In this document: positions 18,554 to 28,022 of the stretch, piece by piece
Position numbering within the stretch: the stretch's first letter is position 1
Layout of the letters: each line of letters begins with the position of its first letter
From: a bacterium
Lineage (GTDB): Bacteria; Patescibacteriota; Minisyncoccia; Phycocordibacterales; UBA1550
Reading direction: 5' to 3'
Length of the DNA stretch: 40,078 bases
Assembly (NCBI GenBank): GCA_030649835.1
Contig: JAUSES010000004.1
Location: forward strand, 1 to 40,078
The notes under the pieces: generated by a model
Databases searched by the model: none
The model's input: only the letters and a program-made list of their open reading frames with translations
What the model was told of the DNA's origin: nothing
Translations under genes and position numbers: made by a program

Positions 18554-20548
18554 TTAATTTTCTTGATACATCGGGTTACACTTTAGACAAATGCCGAGCT
18601 CCTCGAGACGGTCAAGATATTTTACGATAGTGATAATGTACTCTGAGTGACTCCATGTGAGTGGTGTTGCGGAGAGAGGTGCGCCACTGTACGGGTGAAG
18701 CTGTTCAGGAAAAAGTCCCGATGAGGTGGCGTATTTTGTTGCCCACGCAAGCCATGTATGTACCGGAGTAAAATCAGCAACATTTTTTGCACGGGCAATA
18801 TAGTATTCTGCGAGCCACAGTGACGTAATGATCCACGGGTTACCCGGTACGCCGGTCGTGTCACGGAAATAAACATCTCCCTCGTAGCGCGCTACTCCAC
18901 CAATGGATGTTTTTAGTAAAAGTCGCTCCTCCACCTGCTTGATGGCGCGGGTAAGGCGTGCATCGTCAACATCAAGAACACCAAAAGCAAACGCCGCATA
19001 GATGCTTGACATATCTAGGGTGCGGTCATACGTAATCACACCACCTTCGGTTACATTTATCATCTTAACAAAAATCCCCTGTTCCTCGTCGTATAAATAA
19101 CTCAACATTGCCTGACGTATTTCAAAAGCGCCGGTTGCGTATTTTTGCTCACTCTTCTCCTTTCCCAAAAGCTTTGAGAATTTTGCAGCGCAAGTAAGCG
19201 CCTGGTACACCGCACCCGCAGTAAAGGTGTGAATACCAAACTTCTCCTCCCATAGGTCATATGATGCGCGTGGAAGACGGGTTTCTGGATCGCGGTAGGA
19301 AAGCATAAAATCCGCAGCCTGTTTTATCAGTGTTCCAAATACTTTTTCAATAAACTCCAGGTCTTTAGACTGCTCATAGTGTCTCCAGAGCGCAATAAGC
19401 ATGAGCGCTGTTTCGTCTTCTTGGATAGGAAGCTCGATCTTCCCGTTTCTCATCCATGGGTGCCACGAGCTACCGAGTGATTCATCGGGACGATACTTGT
19501 GCATAAAATACCCATCATCAGTAATGACATTATTACAAAAATTAAAAAAACGCTCTGCTACATTAAAGTTTCCCGCAAGATCAAAAGCCATTGCAGAAAA
19601 TGCGCCGTCGCGTGGCCACATGTAGCTGTACGTATCTCGTCCGTTTTGGAGCATATCCGAGTCAGCCGAGGCAATGATGGCTCCTCTGTTGTCAGCATGT
19701 GAACGGATGACAAGAAGCGAACGCTTAAAAAGTGATATCTCATTTTTTTTGAGACCGTAAAAAGTAAAATTGTATTTATTCACCCACGCACGCCAGTAGT
19801 CGTGCGATGTCTTCACTAAGTGTTCTGGTTTTTTCTCTAGTACATACGCATTGAGAACGAGCGCTTCCTTGATTGACTCCGCAGCCACCATCCAATAATA
19901 AATTTTCTTAGATTCATTTGGGGCAAGCTCAAGGTAAAACCCAATCACCGAGTCTGAGGGTCCATGTTCAATAAGGTTTTTTGAGAGCACTCCATCCTCG
20001 GCGTCTTTGAAGCTCCCTTCCTTCCCCTCTATATTAAAAATTCCTGCAGTGAAGTCATCAAAGCCACCATTTTCAGATGAACCGTTTGCGAGAAATACCC
20101 TCTTTCCATTGTAGTGAATCATCACATGGTTAATGGGGTCGAAATACGCGGTGTCCCCTCGATGCGACTCATATATCTCAAATTCATGCCCAAAAAATAG
20201 CTTGATAGTTCGCGTATGATCAGAATCGTTTGTTACCAAAATTTCACGAAGGAAGACATTTTTTTCATTATATACCGTGTCATTAAAATTTACCGTTACA
20301 CCGAGTGCGCTATTTTTCGCAATAGTGTCTCCAGAGAGAGATTCGTCTGAGGCTGTTATTCGGATATCCCAGTTTGGATGATCAAACCAGTTGAGTTGGT
20401 TGTCTGTAAAAACTCCCACACGATGCGTGTAGTGTCCCCCCACATGGTTTTCAAGTCCCACATATGGAAAATAAAAGTCACGCACCTGCGCGCGCTTGTC
20501 AGTGCAGACAAGAATATTTCCATTACCGAGCGAAAGGGACTTTGGCAT
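18554..20548 (-). CDS. Glycoside hydrolase family 15 (glucoamylase-like)
   Basis: YSYMWPRDGAFSAMAFDLAG, SSWHPWMRNGKIELPIQEDETALMLIALW, SYDLWEEKFGIHTFTAGAVYQAL. Start MPKSLSLG. Confidence 0.9.
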   Translation of the reverse strand: MPKSLSLGNGNILVCTDKRAQVRDFYFPYVGLENHVGGHYTHRVGVFTDNQLNWFDHPNWDIRITASDESLSGDTIAKNSALGVTVNFNDTVYNEKNVFLREILVTNDSDHTRTIKLFFGHEFEIYESHRGDTAYFDPINHVMIHYNGKRVFLANGSSENGGFDDFTAGIFNIEGKEGSFKDAEDGVLSKNLIEHGPSDSVIGFYLELAPNESKKIYYWMVAAESIKEALVLNAYVLEKKPEHLVKTSHDYWRAWVNKYNFTFYGLKKNEISLFKRSLLVIRSHADNRGAIIASADSDMLQNGRDTYSYMWPRDGAFSAMAFDLAGNFNVAERFFNFCNNVITDDGYFMHKYRPDESLGSSWHPWMRNGKIELPIQEDETALMLIALWRHYEQSKDLEFIEKVFGTLIKQAADFMLSYRDPETRLPRASYDLWEEKFGIHTFTAGAVYQALTCAAKFSKLLGKEKSEQKYATGAFEIRQAMLSYLYDEEQGIFVKMINVTEGGVITYDRTLDMSSIYAAFAFGVLDVDDARLTRAIKQVEERLLLKTSIGGVARYEGDVYFRDTTGVPGNPWIITSLWLAEYYIARAKNVADFTPVHTWLAWATKYATSSGLFPEQLHPYSGAPLSATPLTWSHSEYIITIVKYLDRLEELGICLKCNPMYQEN

Positions 20549-20738
20549 GAGTATAGTATACCCCCACACCTATTTTTTGCATAATGGATTTATACACATT
20601 TTAATATTTTCCGTCATTTATATTACAAGGACAAAATAGGTGTGGGGGGTATAGAAAAAACCTCCTTAGAATACAATGCCTTGCGCCATGTCAACAGGTG
20701 AAAAATTTCTATATCGCGTAATATAAAAATATTTAGCA

Positions 20739-20772
20739 CTACAGAGTCCAAGTCATGACTTGGACTCTGTAG
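20739..20772. repeat. Perfect 34-bp palindrome with zero spacer
   Basis: CTACAGAGTCCAAGTCA|TGACTTGGACTCTGTAG. Confidence 0.95.
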
Positions 20773-20810
20773 AGATAAATAATGGAGTGTAGGGGCACTA
20801 AAAAATAATA

Positions 20811-21362
20811 TCAAGAAATATTGAAGTGCTGTTTGAGTTTGCGCACCCCCTCAATCTCCTTTGCTTGGACGTATATAATGTGATCGCGGACATTAAAGAA
20901 TTCTCCAATAAAATCAATTTCATTTTTACAGAGATATGGGGCTACAAAAACAGATTTTTGGATTGGATACAGCCCAAGTTCTTTTATTTTTCGGCTTACA
21001 GCATCACGAGCCTTCTTTTTTGACTGAGGTATGTCGAACATTACAATCCGCCACCATCCATCCCATTTTTTAGGAACCTTCAATTTCATGTCATCAAGAT
21101 TGTATTGAAGAACTCTCCTCTTACCTGCGTTAGTGATTTCTATAACGTCTATAGCCCCTTTCTGGTAAATTTTTACTAGTTTCCTTTCCTGAAGATTTTT
21201 TAATGTCCTATTTATGCGAGAACGCTCCTGAGTGTTCCTTGTGTTAAAAAGCGGTATGACCTTAGTAAGTCCGGGCATAGCAACACAGGCAACAAGAAGA
21301 CCCGCACTCGCAAGACCCATCAGTACTTCCTTCGCAAGCTCCCCATGCTCATAATTTTTCAT
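20811..21362 (-). CDS. PaaX-like regulator: N-terminal winged HTH plus Cas2-like C-terminal domain
   Basis: RSRINRTLKNLQERKLVKIYQKG... (HTH) and WDGWWRIVMFDIPQSKKKARDAVSRKIKELGLYPIQKSVFVAPY (PaaX/Cas2-like ferredoxin fold). Confidence 0.75.
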   Translation of the reverse strand: MKNYEHGELAKEVLMGLASAGLLVACVAMPGLTKVIPLFNTRNTQERSRINRTLKNLQERKLVKIYQKGAIDVIEITNAGKRRVLQYNLDDMKLKVPKKWDGWWRIVMFDIPQSKKKARDAVSRKIKELGLYPIQKSVFVAPYLCKNEIDFIGEFFNVRDHIIYVQAKEIEGVRKLKQHFNIS

Positions 21363-21375
21363 ATCTTATATAATA

Positions 21376-21409
21376 TCACAGAGTTGCATCTATAGCTGTA
21401 ACTCTGTGA
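21376..21409 (-). promoter_or_regulatory. Inverted repeat at the promoter of the PaaX/Cas2-like gene (putative operator)
   Basis: TCACAGAGTT-N14-AACTCTGTGA, perfect 10-bp arms covering the expected -35 region; TATTAT -10 follows, 7 nt from ATG. Confidence 0.6.
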
Positions 21410-21452
21410 CTTTGGATAATAGCATAGGTAAACCAGTTGCTAGGTGTAGTTT

Positions 21453-22688
21453 TTACAAAATCTCCCTAACCTTAATTTTCTTTGCATATGTAGGGTGGCC
21501 GACGACACGGAGGCGTAGGTCCTGGAGCGCGTTCATGTAAGCAATAAACGCTTCATACGGAGTGTTGTAGGGGTTAAAATATTTGTGTACGTCACCGTCG
21601 TTAAACCACTTTGTGCACATATAGTAGAAGTGGTCGGAGGTTTGAAGCTTGCGCCAGTCACTTATGAGCTTCTCATCACCCGTAGCGAGAATATCCCCTT
21701 CGAGCTTGTACACGCTTTGTATTGCATCGTGTTGCATGGGGTTTGAGAGCCATGCAGAAAGGTCTCGCTCCACGTCTGCCCATGACATAAAGTTGTGCAC
21801 ATCGAGCTCAGATGCTGGCTCGTATCGTGCAATAGCCTCGCTCGGTGTCACAAAATCATTGTCGGGGTGTTTGTAAATTTCTTCCGGCAAATGACGGAGA
21901 AAATTAAAGATGCCTGTGTCTTCCCACTGGTGCTCACCAAATGTCTCATAGTCCATAAAAAGGTTGATCACATGCCCGTTGCCATTCACCTGATTTGCCC
22001 AATTGGCAAACTTTGGAGCAGTAAGCGGAAAGTCTTTCCAGTCTTTTGATGAAAAACGAAAAGCTATGTCATCTGAGAGTCGATAATTTTTTAGCAGAAG
22101 CTTTAGATTTTGGGTGCCTTGTGGCCGATACAAAAAGTTTGGGCTTCTCCACCCGAGCACGTGGTCGGCGCCCTCTGCGATAATTCCTTTGTACCCCATT
22201 TTTTCTACCTCCATCGCAAGCGCATTATTATAAATGAGCTCCGTGTTGCGGAAAACAGTTGGCGTCACGCCAAAAAGCTCCTCCACTTTGTCGCGATGCA
22301 TTTTTACTTGTCTGCGAAACTCATCAGGTGAGTACAGGAATGAAAGCGAGTGGTAGTATGTTTCAGAAAGCACCTCCACGCGCCCCGTTGCCACGAGCTT
22401 TTGGAAAGACTGCAGTGTCTCAGGACTGAACTCTTGTAGTTGGTCAAGAAAAACTCCCGAAAAAGAAAAACTTATTTTAAATTCCGGGTGCTTATTGAGA
22501 AGCTCAAGCATCACCGCATTTGCCGGCAGGTAGCACTTCCCCGCTACTTTGTTCAAAATTTTTTTGTTGTTGATGGAGCGATCTGAACTGTCATTAAAAT
22601 ATTCACTATCATTTCCAATATCAAAAACGCGATAGTCCTTTACGCGGTATGGTTGATGAACCTGGAAGTAGAAGCAGATGGAAGCCAT
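21453..22688 (-). CDS. Glycoside hydrolase family 57 (alpha-amylase/glucanotransferase type)
   Basis: ICFYFQVHQPYRVKDY, KISFSFSGVFLDQLQEF, GRVEVLSETYYHSLSFLYS, FMDYETFGEHQW. Confidence 0.9.
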   Translation of the reverse strand: MASICFYFQVHQPYRVKDYRVFDIGNDSEYFNDSSDRSINNKKILNKVAGKCYLPANAVMLELLNKHPEFKISFSFSGVFLDQLQEFSPETLQSFQKLVATGRVEVLSETYYHSLSFLYSPDEFRRQVKMHRDKVEELFGVTPTVFRNTELIYNNALAMEVEKMGYKGIIAEGADHVLGWRSPNFLYRPQGTQNLKLLLKNYRLSDDIAFRFSSKDWKDFPLTAPKFANWANQVNGNGHVINLFMDYETFGEHQWEDTGIFNFLRHLPEEIYKHPDNDFVTPSEAIARYEPASELDVHNFMSWADVERDLSAWLSNPMQHDAIQSVYKLEGDILATGDEKLISDWRKLQTSDHFYYMCTKWFNDGDVHKYFNPYNTPYEAFIAYMNALQDLRLRVVGHPTYAKKIKVREIL

Positions 22689-22779
22689 TGGGGGTAGGTG
22701 TTAGATATTAGTTGGTAGTTAGTAGCCAATAGGAAATGCAGATACATTGTACCAGATACAAAAATTATGCAAAAGAAAA

Positions 22780-22800
22780 GCGCACAGACTTGCAGTGCGC
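22780..22800 (-). terminator. Intrinsic terminator
   Basis: Minus strand GCGCACTGCAAGTCTGTGCGC then TTTTCTTTT. Confidence 0.8.
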
Positions 22801-22820
22801 TCCTTGTACTCAAAAAACTA

Positions 22821-23207
22821 TTAGAGTACATTGAAATAATCGCGCCGTAGTTTTTTTAAAAACTTCACGGCGTTCCTTGTGCCAGGATGATCATAGATAG
22901 CTACTGAATTCCGTAGTTCCTTTAAGCCCCGCAAGAAGTTATCTCGGCAGGTTTGAACATGGTAACAATTACGAACCCCAAAAACCATATCGTACTTTAC
23001 GTCATCATCAGTATTTCTTTCGAAACAGTTGAAGGCATCCCTGATTGCTTCTTCCGCCTTGGCGATTTTTGATACATCCGCAATCGCCATAACCGCCGCA
23101 TTGTAGAAGTCATTTCGGGCTTGATCAACTGGATACATCCAATGGTTTTGACCTTTCATCCTATCTATCCCTTCAAAAATATTTTTCAAACCCTCACGAG
23201 AAATCAC
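22821..23207 (-). CDS. Hypothetical protein (128 aa), GTG start
   Basis: Single ORF between a consensus promoter and a terminator. Confidence 0.65.
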   Translation of the reverse strand: MISREGLKNIFEGIDRMKGQNHWMYPVDQARNDFYNAAVMAIADVSKIAKAEEAIRDAFNCFERNTDDDVKYDMVFGVRNCYHVQTCRDNFLRGLKELRNSVAIYDHPGTRNAVKFLKKLRRDYFNVL

Positions 23208-23234
23208 GAGAGGAACTTTTACTGTGCTAAAACA

Positions 23235-23263
23235 AGCATAGCATCTAAGTGGCTTTTTGTCAA
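23235..23263 (-). promoter_or_regulatory. Consensus promoter with -35 box inside a perfect palindrome
   Basis: Minus strand TTGACA (23263-23258), 17-nt spacer, TATGCT (23240-23235); palindrome AAGTGGCTTTTTGTC-AAG-GACAAAAAGCCACTT at 23247-23279. Confidence 0.75.
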
Positions 23264-23326
23264 GGACAAAAAGCCACTTATGGATTGTATATATTATGCC
23301 TTTAATGTTAAAAGTCTTTAGTCGGA

Positions 23327-23364
23327 TTTAAAAAAAAGAAAACGCACAACGATTTTGATGTGCG
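23327..23364 (-). terminator. Intrinsic terminator
   Basis: Minus strand CGCACATCAAAATCGTTGTGCG followed by TTTTCTTTTTTTT. Confidence 0.8.
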
Positions 23365-23374
23365 TCCTGTGACA

Positions 23375-23761
23375 TTATCGATAGGGATAGAATCGAACCA
23401 TATCCATCATCACCGAATAAATGTCCTGTTGCTGTTTAACTGAATTATATTCTGTATGTGCTGTTCCTTGAGAAACACCCTCAAGTATGTGCGTGATTTT
23501 ACGAACATACTTCCGGTAAAACGCAAAGCGTGGATCACCTCTCGAAATACATCCGAATGTTGAATGGATCAAATCAGAAGCTCTTTTTGCTTCATCAGCA
23601 TTGAGCTGGTTCGCTGGCTTTTCCAACAGATGCTTCACCGATGAAACAAAAGCTATGATTTTCTCGTCCTTCGTTCCACGACTTTCCTCATCGAGTGGCT
23701 CCAGATTGATCTGGTCCACGTCTATTCCTCCCCTTCCACCCTGAACATTTACAATTGTCAT
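23375..23761 (-). CDS. Hypothetical protein (128 aa)
   Basis: ORF with SD-like GGAG/GAGG before ATG and a terminator downstream. Confidence 0.65.
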   Translation of the reverse strand: MTIVNVQGGRGGIDVDQINLEPLDEESRGTKDEKIIAFVSSVKHLLEKPANQLNADEAKRASDLIHSTFGCISRGDPRFAFYRKYVRKITHILEGVSQGTAHTEYNSVKQQQDIYSVMMDMVRFYPYR

Positions 23762-23875
23762 GACCTCTAACTCCTTCGAAATATATAATTAAACAAAAAA
23801 CTCTCAATAACTAACCCAACAACAGCTTATCATTAATGTAACTATTTAGATAGGCTGTCCGAGTAACTATTACTG

Positions 23876-25114
23876 CTAAATATGACGAAGCTTGCTGTCC
23901 TCTCCTATTCCACATTCGCATATAATTTTTTGATAGTACTCAATGCACTTTTTGCTTGAGGAGTCCCAGGTGACTTTCTTTACCTCCTCCCTACTATTAC
24001 CCCAAAGCGTCTGCCAGAGGGAGCGATGCGATATAACACCAAGGATTTTGTTTGCCATGTCTTCGGTATCCCAAAAGTCAGTCTTGAGTGCGTGGGTTAG
24101 CACTTCAGAAACGCCAGACTGTTTTGAAATGAGCACGGGAGCGCCAGAAATAATCGACTCAAGTGGCGTAATACCAAATGGTTCTGATACTGAGGGCATC
24201 ACAAAAAGATCGGCAATACGATATATGGCATTCAAATCATCCCCACGGAGAAAGCCCACAAAAATAACGTGGTCAGAAATGCCAAGTGATGCGGCTTCAA
24301 GCATCATTTGCCTTTCCATGTCACCTGAGCCTGCCACAAGAAAAAGTACATTTGATTTCACCTCAAGTACACGTTTCGCAGCGCGAATAAAATACTCGGG
24401 TCCCTTCTGAATAGTGATACGACCTGCAAAAAGAACAATTTTCTGTCCCGCTTTTTTGAGCTCAGAAAGTTTGTTGGGGATATTTGCATAGTCGCACTCA
24501 TCAATACCATTGTGTACCACCTCAATTTTCCACTCGGGGATACCATAATGCTGAACAATTTTTTGTTTTGTAAAATTCGAAACCGCAATGATGCCATCGG
24601 CGTAATTCATCGCATCACGCTCAATATTGTAAACATCCTGATTCACTCCCTGCCCGCCCGTGCGGTCAAACTCTGTAGCGTGCATGTGGAGAATGAGCGG
24701 TTTCCCCGAAACTTTCTTTGCTTCTACGCCAGCAAGAAAGGAGAGCCAATCATGTGCGTGAATGACATCAAACTTTTCTTTCTTTGCGATATCGCGCGCA
24801 CGGAGGGCATAGCGACGTACCTCTTGCATGAGTGTGCTTCCGTATATATCGGAGATAGTTTTATCACGTTCATGAAGATAACCCTTGGATGTAACGTATG
24901 GCCTGAGGGGTGTTTCTATTTCTAGAAATTTTACCTTGCGTGTATCAGCAAAAAGGATGTTCATGAAGCTGGCAGACACCCCGACCTTTTTAGGGAGGAC
25001 AAAAAGTACGTCAATTTTTCTATTTGCAAGCGCGCGGGTAAGTCCAAAACACGCAGTGCCGAGGCCACCGCTGTTATGAGGAGGAAATTCCCATCCGAAC
25101 ATAAGTACGCGCAT
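23876..25114 (-). CDS. Glycosyltransferase family 4 (glycogen-synthase-like)
   Basis: MRVLMFGWEFPPHNSGGLGTACFGLTRAL, DVIHAHDWLSFLAGVEAKK, FAGRITIQKGPEYFIRAAK, PSVSEPFGITPLESIISGAPV. Confidence 0.92.
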   Translation of the reverse strand: MRVLMFGWEFPPHNSGGLGTACFGLTRALANRKIDVLFVLPKKVGVSASFMNILFADTRKVKFLEIETPLRPYVTSKGYLHERDKTISDIYGSTLMQEVRRYALRARDIAKKEKFDVIHAHDWLSFLAGVEAKKVSGKPLILHMHATEFDRTGGQGVNQDVYNIERDAMNYADGIIAVSNFTKQKIVQHYGIPEWKIEVVHNGIDECDYANIPNKLSELKKAGQKIVLFAGRITIQKGPEYFIRAAKRVLEVKSNVLFLVAGSGDMERQMMLEAASLGISDHVIFVGFLRGDDLNAIYRIADLFVMPSVSEPFGITPLESIISGAPVLISKQSGVSEVLTHALKTDFWDTEDMANKILGVISHRSLWQTLWGNSREEVKKVTWDSSSKKCIEYYQKIICECGIGEDSKLRHI

Positions 25115-25287
25115 ATTTTTGTAAAGGTAACCTGATCATTGTATCACATACAAACAAGGATTCAGTTGTGAAGTTGTGGATAATTGTTTAAATTTACTTT
25201 TTTATACTAAAAAAGAGGCACATGGAGCAGAACCTGAGGCGATTATTAAGAGGCACGTCTAAAATTGCCGTAGTATCATAAAAAAGG

Positions 25288-25315
25288 AACGCCACATGTA
25301 TTACCATGCGGCGTT
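25288..25315 (-). terminator. Intrinsic terminator
   Basis: Minus strand AACGCCGCATGGTAATACATGTGGCGTT then CCTTTTTT. Confidence 0.78.
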
Positions 25316-25318
25316 TAT

Positions 25319-25567
25319 TCATTCCAATACTTCTGCATAGCATACTAGGTCTTGTAAAAAAACCCCGCCAAAATTACACACTGCTTCATCATTTGGAGCT
25401 GGGGCTTTATGTACTGACACGAAGTACCCTCTGTTTATATCCTCGAGCACTGTCACATGACGTGCACCACATTTTGGACACTCCTCGAGGGACCGATTTT
25501 CACCAAGCAGGAAAAGCTTTAAAACACTTTCATCTTTGAGTGGCAACACAATTGGGATGCTACACAT
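25319..25567 (-). CDS. Small zinc-ribbon-like hypothetical protein (82 aa)
   Basis: ECPKCGARHVTVLED; strong SD GAGGAGG; TTGACA-16-GATACT promoter upstream (25648-25621). Confidence 0.65.
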   Translation of the reverse strand: MCSIPIVLPLKDESVLKLFLLGENRSLEECPKCGARHVTVLEDINRGYFVSVHKAPAPNDEAVCNFGGVFLQDLVCYAEVLE

Positions 25568-25727
25568 TAGGAACCTCCTCGAAATTTACATTGTGAAAAG
25601 TACTGTTTGTTCCTCTAGAGAGTATCACAAAAGGTACCCCCTTGTCAAGCATATTCTTTTAGTGTAGACTGCAGAAATTATGGACCCCGTTAGAGTCGAC
25701 GGTGCACTTATTAGAAAATAGATAAAA

Positions 25728-26495
25728 ATGAAACCTCAAAAATATATTAAAAAAGAAGCCTCAAAGGAGCAGAGACAAGAGCGACCTGTCTCTAGCGGGG
25801 CGAGCTCACTAGAATTTCCTGTCCGTCTCAACCGTTACCTTGCCCACAAGGGGTTTTCTACACGCCGTGGCGCAGATGAGCTCATTACAAAAGGTTTGGT
25901 GAAAATAAACGGCAAAGTTGCTGTGCTTGGCGATAAGGTTGAAGTTTCAGAAAAAGTTATCGCAAAGATTGAGGGTTCGTATCGATATCTCGCCTATTAC
26001 AAACCTCGTGGCGTTTCCACCGACACACAAACAGAAGGCGAAAGTATCAAGTCCTCACTCCCTGCTCTCCGCGGCCTCTTCCCTCTTGGGCGCCTCGACA
26101 AGGACTCCGAAGGCCTCGTTATCCTCACAAACGACGGCCGTCTCACCGACCGCGTACTTTCTCCAGACCGCGTGCATGAAAAAGAATATTTGGTAAAGGT
26201 AGACAAAAAAATTACCGACACATTTATCCGCCACCTAGAGCGCGGTATTCTGATAGAAACATACAAGACCAAGCCATCAAAAGCACGCCGAGCAGGAGAA
26301 ACTCTTTTCCGTATTGTGCTTACCGAAGGGAAAAAGCATCAGATTCGCCGTATGTGCGCTGCCGAAGGCTACCAAGTCCTTGAGCTCAAACGTCTCCGCA
26401 TTATGAACATCAAGCTCGGCGACCTCAAAGAAGGCGCCTATGAGGAGATCGCAACCACTGACCTTGCAGAACTCAAAAAGAACATTGGACTCTAG
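25728..26495 (+). CDS. Pseudouridine synthase, RsuA/RluB family (S4 domain)
   Basis: RLNRYLAHKGFSTRRGADELITKGLVKINGK (S4), GRLDKDSEGLVILTNDGRL, EGKKHQIRRMCAAEGYQVLELKRLRI. Confidence 0.93.
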   Translation: MKPQKYIKKEASKEQRQERPVSSGASSLEFPVRLNRYLAHKGFSTRRGADELITKGLVKINGKVAVLGDKVEVSEKVIAKIEGSYRYLAYYKPRGVSTDTQTEGESIKSSLPALRGLFPLGRLDKDSEGLVILTNDGRLTDRVLSPDRVHEKEYLVKVDKKITDTFIRHLERGILIETYKTKPSKARRAGETLFRIVLTEGKKHQIRRMCAAEGYQVLELKRLRIMNIKLGDLKEGAYEEIATTDLAELKKNIGL

Positions 26496-27073
26496 TTTAG
26501 CGAAGAGATTGTATTAAGTGAGGCCGAATCAATAAGAGAATCCTTGTTTAACAAATTCACTAATGTTTTCATTTGATTGAGTGAAAGATTTCCTCCAATT
26601 CTAACTTGGTACTTATCCATATCAGCTAAACAGCCGACCATCACACCGTTGATTGAATTTATTTTTGCATTCACCGTGCTTCTTAATGTTCCGTTTTTAA
26701 AAATCATCAAAATTTGATCACTCACAATCTTCGTCCCTGTCTCGGGGTCTGTTATAACTTTTGCTTGGTTTAGTGGTGCCACTGTCCCAATTCCATCTTT
26801 CCCAACACAGAGATCGACACTATCAGTGGTGTTGATTTTTATGCCAGCACTACGAGTTATGCTTGTCTGAAAAGTGGGAGCAACTGTACTGGTTGACACA
26901 GCAGTCTTGTTTTGTGGAATAAGCAGAGTAGGTTCATTAGTAGTTGTGGCGAGCAATGCTTCAGTGCTAGCAGTCCTTGCAAAATCAGATTTCAGCTGAA
27001 AATACGCCCAGCCTAGTCTGCCTAAAACAGCGACGAGGATAATTCCGATTATGATAAATATGATTTTTTTCAT
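26492..27073 (-). CDS. Hypothetical membrane-anchored protein (one N-terminal TM)
   Basis: MKKIIFIIIGIILVAVLGRLGWAYF followed by a Thr/Ser-rich linker and a globular region. Confidence 0.7.
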   Translation of the reverse strand: MKKIIFIIIGIILVAVLGRLGWAYFQLKSDFARTASTEALLATTTNEPTLLIPQNKTAVSTSTVAPTFQTSITRSAGIKINTTDSVDLCVGKDGIGTVAPLNQAKVITDPETGTKIVSDQILMIFKNGTLRSTVNAKINSINGVMVGCLADMDKYQVRIGGNLSLNQMKTLVNLLNKDSLIDSASLNTISSLN

Positions 27074-27099
27074 TAAATTTTGTTAGATATACTATAGCA

Positions 27100-27513
27100 C
27101 TAAAACCCATCACTCGCCCATGATTTATTTTGTAAAATTGCATCACGGAGGGACACAGGAAAAACAACAGCATCACGGAGCTCGTCACGCGTGAGCCATA
27201 CAAATTCCAAATGCTCTTCCTTGCTTATGCAGTCACCTTTATTTATTAATGCGACTTCAAATACGAGGTTGATCTCATGCGTAGTCGCTCCTTTGTATTC
27301 ATATTTATTTTCGCTCGCACCTAAAAATCGCTTTACCTCACTTTTTTCGCCAAGTTCTTCTTCTATTTCACGCACGAGCGCATCTCCCGCGCTTTCGCCA
27401 TCTTCTATGTGACCACCAGGGAAAAAATAATTTTCTCGCCCCTTTCCTCGGCAAAGCAAAAACTTTCCATCTTCCTCTATAACCCCACGCGCAATGCATT
27501 CGATGGTACTCAT
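27100..27513 (-). CDS. NUDIX hydrolase
   Basis: GGHIEDGESAGDALVREIEEELGE (NUDIX box). Confidence 0.92.
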   Translation of the reverse strand: MSTIECIARGVIEEDGKFLLCRGKGRENYFFPGGHIEDGESAGDALVREIEEELGEKSEVKRFLGASENKYEYKGATTHEINLVFEVALINKGDCISKEEHLEFVWLTRDELRDAVVFPVSLRDAILQNKSWASDGF

Positions 27514-27854
27514 AGATGATTAGTAAAAACCATTACACCAATAGCCACGGACACCACCGACACCACAAATACAAACCCAGCCATCATATCTTTTATTTTA
27601 CCAATAACGGGGTCCATACTCGGCTCTATCTTATTGCACGTGTCCTCCACTGCGGTATTTAGAATTTCAGAAGACAGCACTGCTCCAATACAGACCAAAA
27701 CAAAAGCCCATTCAAGTTTTGTAAAACCTAAATAAATACCTCCACCGACCACAAGTAGTGCGATCACAGACTCAATACGAAAATTTACCTCCTCGCGCCA
27801 CACTGCGCTTATGCCACTCATTGCAAACCCAAAGCTTTTTATTAATTTAGTCAT
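27510..27854 (-). CDS. dgkA: Diacylglycerol kinase family protein
   Basis: WREEVNFRIESVIALLVV, SSEILNTAVEDTCNKIEP; three TM helices. Confidence 0.9.
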   Translation of the reverse strand: MTKLIKSFGFAMSGISAVWREEVNFRIESVIALLVVGGGIYLGFTKLEWAFVLVCIGAVLSSEILNTAVEDTCNKIEPSMDPVIGKIKDMMAGFVFVVSVVSVAIGVMVFTNHL

Positions 27855-27872
27855 TGTGCTAAGTATAACAGA

Positions 27873-28006
27873 CTTTTAATTGAAAACTACCGTATCTTTA
27901 CATCGTCTTTGCGAGTACTCGAAGCAATCTAGGGTTGCTTGTAATAAACTCTGGATTGCTTCGCTTTGCTCGCAAAGACGTACAACCGGAGTTTTATAAT
28001 AAGAAG
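27873..28006. mobile_element. MITE-like element, copy B (degenerate)
   Basis: CTTTTAATTGAAAACT...CATCGTCTTTGCGAGTACTCGAAGCAATCT...CTGGATTGCTTCGCTTTGCTCGCAAAGACG...AGTTTTATAATAAGAAG. Confidence 0.75.
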
Positions 28007-28022
28007 AACCGAAGAAAAAAAG

